From positions 2,790,001 to 2,854,000 of the forward strand of contig NZ_CP107853.1 in NCBI RefSeq assembly GCF_036013525.1: 64,000 bases of DNA, in the 5' to 3' direction. The notes under the pieces were generated by a model. It was not told the origin of the DNA, did no database searches, and was given only the letters and a program-made list of their open reading frames with translations. Every line of letters begins with the position of its first letter. Position 1 is the stretch's first letter. This document shows, one piece after another, positions 32,168 to 38,636 of this stretch. A program made the translations under genes and the position numbers. The stretch comes from Nonomuraea sp. NBC_00507. GTDB lineage: Bacteria; Actinomycetota; Actinomycetes; Streptosporangiales; Streptosporangiaceae.

Positions 32168-33007
32168 ATGATCTTGGTGGCAGGTGCGACAGGGAACGTG
32201 GGTTCCGAGCTGGTCGGCGTGCTGACCTCGGCCGGCCGGCAGGTCCGGGCGCTCGTCCGTGACCCGCACGGCCACGCGCTGCCACCCGGCGCCGAGCCCG
32301 TGACCGGCGACTTGAACCGGCCCGAAAGCCTGGTCGAAGCGCTCGACGGCGTCGACGGGCTGTTCCTCCTGTCGGGCTACGCGGACATGCCTGGCCTGCT
32401 CGCCCGAGCACGTAAGGCCGGGGTGCGCCACGTCGTCCTCCTGAGCGGCGGCTCGGCCGCGCTGGAGGACCTCGGCAACGCCGTCTCCCGTTACATGACG
32501 CTCTCGGAGCGGGCCGTGCGGGAGTCGGGTCTGTCCTGGACCATGCTGCGGCCCAGGTCGTTCATGTCGAACGCGCTGCGCTGGCTGCCGCAGCTCGCGG
32601 CCGGCGACGTGGTGCGGGTGCCGTTCGCCGAGGTGCCGGTCGCGGTCGTCGACCCGTACGACATCGCGGCCGTCGCGGCCCATGCGCTGATGAGCGACGG
32701 CGACGAGGACCGGATCTACGAGCTGACCGGTCCACGCGCGTTGCTGCCCGCCGACCAGGTCGCGGTCCTCGGCCGGGTGCTCGGCCGGGACCTGCGGTGC
32801 GAAGGGCTGACGAACAGCGAGGCGCGGGCGGAGATGGAGGCGGGCATGCCGGTCGAGTACGTCGACGCGTTCTTCCAGTTCTTCGTGGACGGCACGCTCG
32901 ACGAGTCCGAGGTGCACCCGACGGTGCAGGACGTGCTCGGACGGCCACCGCGGACGTTCGAGCAATGGGCGCACGCACACGCCGACGCCTTCCGCACGGC
33001 AGGTTGA
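32168..33007 (+). CDS. NmrA-like / NAD(P)-binding SDR-family protein
   Basis: This 279-residue protein begins MILVAGATGNVGSELVGVL, the GxxGxxG Rossmann motif of atypical SDRs. The following RALVRDPHGHALPPGAEPVT, GDLNRPESLVEALDGVDGLF and WTMLRPRSFMSNALRWLPQL are classic NmrA/YtfG segments. The active-site Tyr-Lys pair of true SDRs is absent, so it may sense the NADP state or reduce quinones as QOR2-type enzymes do. GGAGG with a 5-base spacer precedes ATG 32168. It is followed after 34 bp by the aminotransferase gene, so an operon is likely. Confidence 0.9.
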   Translation: MILVAGATGNVGSELVGVLTSAGRQVRALVRDPHGHALPPGAEPVTGDLNRPESLVEALDGVDGLFLLSGYADMPGLLARARKAGVRHVVLLSGGSAALEDLGNAVSRYMTLSERAVRESGLSWTMLRPRSFMSNALRWLPQLAAGDVVRVPFAEVPVAVVDPYDIAAVAAHALMSDGDEDRIYELTGPRALLPADQVAVLGRVLGRDLRCEGLTNSEARAEMEAGMPVEYVDAFFQFFVDGTLDESEVHPTVQDVLGRPPRTFEQWAHAHADAFRTAG

Positions 33008-33041
33008 CCTTCATATCGGTGTGAAGCTTTAGCGTCGTCCC

Positions 33042-33842
33042 ATGACATATGTGGTGCACCGCAACGGCCGCGCGGCGACGGCCGAGGAGTTGGGGCCGCT
33101 CGCCTTCGCGGGCTACGCGCATTTCACCGCCATGCAGGTGCGTGGAGGCCAGGTGCGGGGCCTGGACCTCCACCTGGAGCGGTTGCGATCCGCTTCCGTC
33201 GAGTTGTTCGGCCGGGCGTTGCCGGATGAGCGGGTGCGGGCCTGTCTCCGGGCGGCACTGCAGGCCGGCCCGGCCGACGTGTCGCTGAGGGCCACCGCGT
33301 ACTCCCCGGCCGGCGAGTTCACCTCGGCAGGGGCTGAGGTGGAGCCCGAGCTGCTGGTTCGTACGGGGCCGGCCGCGTCAGGCCCGCGAGGGCCGCTCGC
33401 GCTGGCGGCAGTCGAGCACGAACGGTTCCTCCCGGCTGTGAAGCATGTCGGCGAGGGGGCCAAGACGTACTTTCTCCGGCAGGCCGTCCGCGAGGGGTTC
33501 GACGACGCCGCCTTCGTCGACCGCCGGGGCCGGCTCAGCGAGGGCTCGATTTGGAACCTGGCCTTCTGGGACGGCACCGCGGTCGTCTGGCCGGAGGCCG
33601 AGATGCTGGGCGGCACCACGATGGCCATCGTGCGCCGGCAGCTCGATCGCCTCGGTGTGCCCCAGCGCGCCCAGCACGTCACGCTGGCCGGCCTGCCCGC
33701 GCTGGCCGGGGCTGTGGTCATGAACTCATGGACACCGGGAGTGGCGGTCCATCGGATCGGATCCGTGTCCTTGCCTGAAGCGCCGGCGTTCGTGCAGCTG
33801 CTGCACCGGGCCTATCAGGCCGAACCGCTCACCGCGCCGTAA
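33042..33842 (+). CDS. class IV aminotransferase (PLP)
   Basis: This 266-residue fold-type IV PLP protein resembles branched-chain aminotransferases and aminodeoxychorismate lyases. The catalytic Lys is probably in LPAVKHVGEGAKTYFLRQAV near residue 132. AFVDRRGRLSEGSIWNLAFW is the conserved EG-x-x-x-N motif that follows. MLGGTTMAIVRRQLDRLGVP and VMNSWTPGVAVHRI hold the phosphate-binding G-TT turn. The start MTYVVHRNGRAATAEEL gives the usual N-terminal strand. The substrate is unknown. Its 34-bp gap to the NmrA-like gene suggests co-transcription. Confidence 0.88.
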   Translation: MTYVVHRNGRAATAEELGPLAFAGYAHFTAMQVRGGQVRGLDLHLERLRSASVELFGRALPDERVRACLRAALQAGPADVSLRATAYSPAGEFTSAGAEVEPELLVRTGPAASGPRGPLALAAVEHERFLPAVKHVGEGAKTYFLRQAVREGFDDAAFVDRRGRLSEGSIWNLAFWDGTAVVWPEAEMLGGTTMAIVRRQLDRLGVPQRAQHVTLAGLPALAGAVVMNSWTPGVAVHRIGSVSLPEAPAFVQLLHRAYQAEPLTAP

Positions 33843-33884
33843 CGGCGCTGGTCCCCCTGAGACCCGGGGAAAACCGTTGGGAAA

Positions 33885-33907
33885 CTGTCGGTGGCCGGTG
33901 ATAGAAA
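33885..33907 (+). promoter_or_regulatory. PafBC-type (RecA-independent damage) promoter candidate before the ABC exporter
   Basis: CTGTCGGTG (33885-33893), then 8 bases, then TAGAAA (33902-33907). The published RecA-independent damage promoter consensus is TTGTCRGTG-N8-TANNNT. Eight of nine -35 bases and the exact 8-base spacer match; the last -10 base is A instead of T. Transcription would start ~36 bases before the GTG. Confidence 0.5.
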
Positions 33908-33949
33908 GCGGGGTCGAAGTTTCGCCGAACCGCATCGGGGGCGGTGCCC

Positions 33950-35788
33950 GTGACCACCAGCACGTCAGAGTTCTCCGTTTCCGGGCCACGATATAGCCGG
34001 CGTGGTCCGGTGCGCTGGCTCTGGTCCCATCTGCGGCGTCATCCGCTCTACCTCGTCGGGTTCCTCGGCGGGTCGGTGGTCATGACGGTGCTCAACGCCA
34101 TGGTGCCGCAGCTCACCGGCGACGCCTTCGACGCCGTGCTGGGGGAGCGGGGCCGGCCGATGGACGCGCTCGGGCTCATCGCGCTGGCATTGCTGGCGAT
34201 CGTGATCGCCCGAGGGGTGTTCGACCTCGTCGCGCGGATGTCCAGCGAGGTCCTGGCCAAGCGGCTGGAGCGGGACGCACGCGACGAGCTCTACGTGAGC
34301 CTGCTGGGCAAGAGCCAGACCTTCCACAACAGGCAGCGGGTCGGGGACCTGATGGCCCGGGCCGCCAACGACATCCGGCAACTGTCCATCATGATCACGC
34401 CAGGCGTCGATCTGATCGTGGACTCGGGTCTCACCGGGATCGTGCCGCTGTTCTTCATCGCCGCCATCGACCCGAGGCTGCTGCTGGCGCCGGGCGTCTT
34501 CGCGGTCGTCTTCGCGGCCGCGCTCTGGCACTACATGAGGCAGCTCAACCCCGTGGCGACCCGGATGCGGGAGGAGTTCGGAGATCTCAACGCCGGGCTC
34601 AACCAGGCGGTGCGGGGCATCGAGGTGATCAAGGTGACCGCGCAGGAAGGGCAGGAGCGGCGGCGCTTCCGTGCCAACGCGCGGCGCTATCGGGACTCGT
34701 TCGTACGAAACGGGCTCGTGCAGGCCCGCTACCTGCCCACCTTGCTGTTCTCCTTCGCGATGGCCGGGGCGTTGTGGCACGGGCTCTACCTCCAGGGCAT
34801 CGGGGCGATCACCCTCGGGGAGCTCGTCGCGTTCATGGGGCTCATGGGGATGCTCGGGTTCCCCACGCAGATGTCGCTCTTCACGTTCTCGTTGATCCAG
34901 ATCGGGATCGTGTCCTCGCGCAGGATCCTCAGCATCGTCACCGGGGAGAGTGAGATCGAGCAGCGGGTGGACGGACATGCCGCGCCGATCACCGGGGAGA
35001 TCGTCTTCGAGGACGTCACCTTCGGCTACCAGGAGGACGGCGAGCCCGTGCTGCGTGGGCTCACCTTCACCGTGCGGCCGGGGGAGACGGTGGCGATCGT
35101 CGGGGAGACCGGGTCGGGGAAGAGCACGCTGACGAAGCTGGTCCCGCGGATCTACGACGTCACGGGCGGCCGGATTCTGGTCGACGGTGTCGACGTGCGG
35201 GACTGGGATCTGGATTCGCTGCGGTCGCAGATCTCCACGATCGAGCAGGACATCGTGCTGTTCTCGCGGTCCGTGTCCGAGAACATCGCCTTCAGCTTGG
35301 GGCAGCGGGCCGATCATGACGCGGTGGTCAGGGCGGCGGAGGACGCCCAGGCGGCCGAGTTCATCGGCGAGCTCGACGAGGGATACGACACCGTGATCGG
35401 GGAGCGGGGGGTCACCCTGTCGGGTGGGCAGCGTCAGCGGCTGGCCATCGCGCGGGCCCTGCTGACCGATCCGGCGATTCTGGTGCTGGACGACTCCACC
35501 AGCGCCATCGACTCGGCGACGGAAGACAAGATTCAGCAGGCCATCGGCCGCATCCTCGAAGGCCGGACGACGCTGCTGATCACTCATCGGCTCTCGCAGA
35601 TTCGGTGGGCGGACAAGGTGTTGTTGCTCAGGCGGGGCCAGGTCGTCGACTTCGGCACGCATGACGAGCTGATCGCGCGAAGCCGCCTCTACCGGCGGGT
35701 CTTCGCCCATTACGACGAGGTCGAGATGGGTGATGAGGTTGCGGAGGCCGAGCCGTCCATGGCCGGCGAGCAGGGAGGGGTGCGCTGA
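33950..35788 (+). CDS. ABC exporter subunit 1 (fused permease-ATPase, degenerate-site type)
   Basis: This 612-residue half-transporter has an N-terminal six-helix exporter domain (about residues 25-320). Its nucleotide-binding domain shows Walker A GETGSGKST (Lys391), signature LSGGQRQRLA and Walker B AILVLDDSTSAID. The catalytic Glu after Walker B is replaced by Asp515, as in the degenerate-site subunit of heterodimeric exporters such as TM287. GTG 33950 is chosen because GGGGG lies 8 bases before it. It overlaps the next gene by one base, so the two subunits are coupled. The cargo is unknown, but multidrug or lipid export is typical. Confidence 0.93.
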   Translation: MTTSTSEFSVSGPRYSRRGPVRWLWSHLRRHPLYLVGFLGGSVVMTVLNAMVPQLTGDAFDAVLGERGRPMDALGLIALALLAIVIARGVFDLVARMSSEVLAKRLERDARDELYVSLLGKSQTFHNRQRVGDLMARAANDIRQLSIMITPGVDLIVDSGLTGIVPLFFIAAIDPRLLLAPGVFAVVFAAALWHYMRQLNPVATRMREEFGDLNAGLNQAVRGIEVIKVTAQEGQERRRFRANARRYRDSFVRNGLVQARYLPTLLFSFAMAGALWHGLYLQGIGAITLGELVAFMGLMGMLGFPTQMSLFTFSLIQIGIVSSRRILSIVTGESEIEQRVDGHAAPITGEIVFEDVTFGYQEDGEPVLRGLTFTVRPGETVAIVGETGSGKSTLTKLVPRIYDVTGGRILVDGVDVRDWDLDSLRSQISTIEQDIVLFSRSVSENIAFSLGQRADHDAVVRAAEDAQAAEFIGELDEGYDTVIGERGVTLSGGQRQRLAIARALLTDPAILVLDDSTSAIDSATEDKIQQAIGRILEGRTTLLITHRLSQIRWADKVLLLRRGQVVDFGTHDELIARSRLYRRVFAHYDEVEMGDEVAEAEPSMAGEQGGVR

Positions 35789-37611
35789 TGGGCTTCCTCA
35801 TGGACGGCCTGGACGCCGAGGACTACGACCGGAAATACAACGACCGTGATCTGCTGCGGCGCATCTTGTCCTACTTCCGGCCGAAGCTGGGGGCGATGGT
35901 CCTCGTCGCCACGATGATCGTGCTGATGTCGGCCAGTCAGGCGGCCATACCGGCGTTGGGCAGCCTGGCGGTCGACGCGATCGCGAATGGCACGATCGGC
36001 CAGGTGGGATGGATGCTCACGGCGGGGATCCTCGGCACCGGCGCGCTCTCCTGGGTGGTCAACTTCGTGCGGCAGAAATACAGCGCGCAGGTCACCGGGG
36101 ATGTCGTGCTGCGCCTGCGGGAGGACGCGTTCGACGCGGTGCTGGAGCGGGACCTGTCGTTTTACGACGAGACGCCGTCGGGGAAGATCGTCAGCCGGGT
36201 GACGTCCGACACCGACGACTTCGCCGCCGTGTCCACGCTGACGATGGACCTGATCAGCCAGGTGCTGATGGTGGGGTTCGTCACGGTGCTGCTGTTCGTG
36301 CGGAGCGTGGAGCTGGCTCTGCTGACGTTGCTGGTGGTGCCGATCGTGGTGGCACTGGCGCTGGTGTTCCGGCGGATGGCCAGGGCCAGCACCCGCAGGG
36401 CGCAGCGGTCCCTGAGCCGGGTCAATGCGAACCTCCAGGAGACCATGGGCGGGATCGCAGTGGCCAAGAACTTCCGGCAGGAGCGGCAGGTCTACGAGGA
36501 GTTCCGGCCCATCAACCGGCAGAGCTATCAGGTGACGCTCCGGCAGGGGTTCGTCTTCTCCACCATCTTCCCCGTCCTGTTCACAGTGGCTGGGCTCGCG
36601 ACGGTCGTCCTCGTTCAGCTGGGCGGGGAAAGGGCGCTGGCGGGTGGGTTGTCCGCTGGTGATTGGTACCTGTTCCTGCAGGGGGTCGCGCTCTTCTGGT
36701 TCCCGTTGACGTCCATTGCCGCGTTCTGGTCGCAGTTCCAGCAGGGGTTGTCGGCGTCCGAGCGGGTCTTCGCGCTGATCGACGCGCCGCCCAGGGTGGT
36801 GCAGAACGATCCGCGGCCGGCCGAGAAGCTGGCGGGGCACATCGAGTTCAAGGGCGTCACGTTCGGCTACGATCCCGGCAATCCCGTGCTGCGTGACTTC
36901 GACCTGGTCATCGAGGCCGGGGAGACGGTGGCGCTCGTGGGGCACACCGGAGCGGGCAAGTCGACGCTCAGCAAGCTGATCACGCGCTTCTACGAGTTCC
37001 AGGAAGGGCGGCTGCTGATCGACGAGCAGGACATCCGCGGCCTGGAGCTGGGGAGCTATCGCCGGCAGATCGGTGCGGTGCCGCAGGCTCCGTTCCTGTT
37101 CAGCGGCACCGTCGCCGACAACATCCGCTATCCGCGGCCGGAGGCCACCGATGAGGAGGTGCGTGCGGCGGCGGCCGCCGTGGGCGGTGGCGACTGGATC
37201 GATGCCCTGCCCCATGGGCTGGAGACCGATGTGGGGGAGCACGGGCGGGCTCTGTCCATGGGGCAGCGGCAGCTCGTCGCGCTGGCCCGGCTGCTCATCC
37301 AGGACCCGGCGATCGTGGTGCTGGACGAGGCCACCGCCAGTGTGGATCCGCTGACCGAGGCGCAGATCCAGGAAGGGCTGGATCTGGTGCTGGCCGGGCG
37401 GACCTCGATCGTCATCGCGCATCGGCTGTCCACGATCGAGCACGTCGACCGGATCATCGTGCTCGATCACGGGCGGATCGTGGAGGAAGGTGATCACGGG
37501 ACGTTGCTGGCGCGTGGAGGGCGCTACTGCGAGGTCTACAACACCTACTTCCGGCATCAGTCGCCGAACTACCGGGCCGGGACGGGGTTCGTGTCGGTCG
37601 GCGGCGACTGA
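35788..37611 (+). CDS. ABC exporter subunit 2 (fused permease-ATPase, catalytic-site type)
   Basis: This 607-residue half-transporter pairs with the upstream subunit. The TMD is rich in VLVATMIVLMSASQAAIPAL-like helices. The ATPase has Walker A GHTGAGKSTL (Lys391), the canonical Walker B VVLDEATASVD with Glu514, but a non-standard signature LSMGQRQLVALA at ~489. That signature would face subunit 1's Walker B and complete one degenerate site, leaving one hydrolytic site. This cross-arrangement is the hallmark of a heterodimer. The TGATG overlap ensures matched amounts. Confidence 0.93.
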   Translation: MGFLMDGLDAEDYDRKYNDRDLLRRILSYFRPKLGAMVLVATMIVLMSASQAAIPALGSLAVDAIANGTIGQVGWMLTAGILGTGALSWVVNFVRQKYSAQVTGDVVLRLREDAFDAVLERDLSFYDETPSGKIVSRVTSDTDDFAAVSTLTMDLISQVLMVGFVTVLLFVRSVELALLTLLVVPIVVALALVFRRMARASTRRAQRSLSRVNANLQETMGGIAVAKNFRQERQVYEEFRPINRQSYQVTLRQGFVFSTIFPVLFTVAGLATVVLVQLGGERALAGGLSAGDWYLFLQGVALFWFPLTSIAAFWSQFQQGLSASERVFALIDAPPRVVQNDPRPAEKLAGHIEFKGVTFGYDPGNPVLRDFDLVIEAGETVALVGHTGAGKSTLSKLITRFYEFQEGRLLIDEQDIRGLELGSYRRQIGAVPQAPFLFSGTVADNIRYPRPEATDEEVRAAAAAVGGGDWIDALPHGLETDVGEHGRALSMGQRQLVALARLLIQDPAIVVLDEATASVDPLTEAQIQEGLDLVLAGRTSIVIAHRLSTIEHVDRIIVLDHGRIVEEGDHGTLLARGGRYCEVYNTYFRHQSPNYRAGTGFVSVGGD

Positions 37612-37630
37612 GACGGCGCAGGTCCTGCCG

Positions 37631-37710
37631 CTCGCCCGCGGGGCTGCGCCTCAGCAGGCGGGCCCGCGCTTCAGCAGGCGGGCCCGCGGCTCAGCAGGCG
37701 GGGCTGCGTC
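37631..37710. repeat. 20-bp tandem repeat at the acetyltransferase stop codon
   Basis: Three copies of TCAGCAGGCGGG(C/G)... with an exact 20-base period start at 37651, 37671 and 37691. A degenerate half-copy stands at 37639-37650. The third copy contains the stop codon (minus strand TGA at 37691-37693) and last codons of the acetyltransferase. The repeat therefore duplicates a stop codon into all three frames downstream. Confidence 0.8.
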
Positions 37711-38245
37711 GTTCCACGAGGACGACGTCGCGCCAGCGGCCGTGGTGGCGGCCGATGCGCTCGCGGGTGCCCACGACGCGAAAGCCCAGCGCCCGGTGCA
37801 ACGCGAGGCTGGCCGTGTTCTCCGGGAAGATGCCCGACTGGATGGTCCACACGCCGGCGTCCTCGCAGGCCACGATGAACGTCGTCAGCAACGCTGTGCC
37901 GATGCCGTGCGCCTGGCAACCGGGATGCACGTAGACGCTGTGCTCGACCACGCCCGCGTACACCGGCCGCGCCGACACCGCCGAGCCGGCCACCCACCCC
38001 ACGACCTGGCCGGTTCCGGTGTCGGCCGCCACATACCGCAGGTGCGGCAGCCGCGCCGCGGTGAACCCCTCCCAGCTCGGCGCCGTCGTCTCGAAACTGG
38101 CCTGCCCGGTGTCCAGCCCGGCCTGATAGATGGCCAGCACCTGGGCGGCGTCCGCCTCGCGCATGGGCCGGATCTCCAGCCCGGGACCGGCGGCGGCCCG
38201 TCCGGCCAGGCTCGAGGAGCGATCGATGATCTCGTCGTGCGCCAT
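37691..38245 (-). CDS. GNAT acetyltransferase, ArsN1-like (arsinothricin-type resistance)
   Basis: This 184-residue GNAT protein has the acetyl-CoA loop CQAHGIGTALLTTFIVACED and the family end IFPENTASLALHRALGFRVV, then GTRERIGRHHGRWRDVVLVE. The stretch YAGVVEHSVYVHPG is shared with phosphinothricin and arsinothricin acetyltransferases. IFPENTASLALH with GRWRDVVLVE points to the ArsN1 side. It follows an ArsR gene in the same operon; the reading frame start at 38260 (GTG) overlaps the ArsR stop. ATG 38245 with AAGGGG upstream is preferred. N-acetylation of arsinothricin or a similar amino acid is therefore likely but unproven. Confidence 0.75.
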   Translation of the reverse strand: MAHDEIIDRSSSLAGRAAAGPGLEIRPMREADAAQVLAIYQAGLDTGQASFETTAPSWEGFTAARLPHLRYVAADTGTGQVVGWVAGSAVSARPVYAGVVEHSVYVHPGCQAHGIGTALLTTFIVACEDAGVWTIQSGIFPENTASLALHRALGFRVVGTRERIGRHHGRWRDVVLVERRSPAC

Positions 38246-38256
38246 CACGGTCCCCT

Positions 38257-38592
38257 TCACTCGCAGGTGGGCGCGCCCGGCACCGGGTTGCCCATGACCA
38301 CGTCGGCGGCGGTCGGGAAGCAGCTCACGCAGGCCTCGTTGATCCGGTACAGGCTGGAGGTGCCCTGTCGTTCGACGAGCACGAACCGCACCTCGGCCAG
38401 GATCTTCAGGTGATGCGACACCGTGGACTGCCCCACCCCGGAGGCGGCCACGATCTCACCCACGCTCATCGGCGTCCGCCGCCGCGCCAGCAGCGACACG
38501 ATCTGGATCCGCGTCGCATCCGCCAGCGCCTTGAACCAGCCGGCGTACTCCTCGGCCTCGGCCCGCGCCAAAGGCCCCTCTTGACTATCCAT
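38257..38592 (-). CDS. ArsR-family winged-helix metalloid-type repressor
   Basis: This 111-residue repressor has the ArsR HTH: AGWFKALADATRIQIVSLLA, then MSVGEIVAASGVGQSTVSHH and the wing LVERQGTSSLYRINE. The C-terminus carries ACVSCFPTAADVV and ends CE. A Cys-x-x-Cys plus terminal Cys is a plausible As(III) or Sb(III) site, at a place used by Corynebacterium-type ArsR. A TAATCG-N8-CGATTA operator lies just upstream. It overlaps the ArsN1-like gene, so the pair is probably an arsenical-inducible resistance operon. Confidence 0.85.
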   Translation of the reverse strand: MDSQEGPLARAEAEEYAGWFKALADATRIQIVSLLARRRTPMSVGEIVAASGVGQSTVSHHLKILAEVRFVLVERQGTSSLYRINEACVSCFPTAADVVMGNPVPGAPTCE

Positions 38593-38595
38593 CGA

Positions 38596-38615
38596 TAATC
38601 GACGATAGACGATTA
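38596..38615. promoter_or_regulatory. ArsR operator
   Basis: TAATCG (38596-38601) and CGATTA (38610-38615) form a 6-bp inverted repeat with an 8-base spacer, 3 bases upstream of the ArsR start. It would overlap the ribosome-binding site or promoter. Confidence 0.7.
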
Positions 38616-38636
38616 AGGGTCGATCCGGAAGGCCGG

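Noticed and set aside
33965..37557. Two long minus-strand frames opposite the ABC genes
   Set aside because: Rich in Gln/His/Arg/Pro repeats typical of antisense of GC-rich genes. The plus strand has full Walker and signature motifs.
37631..37710. 20-bp repeat considered as CRISPR or att site
   Set aside because: No spacers, no cas genes and no integrase nearby; a simple tandem duplication explains it.
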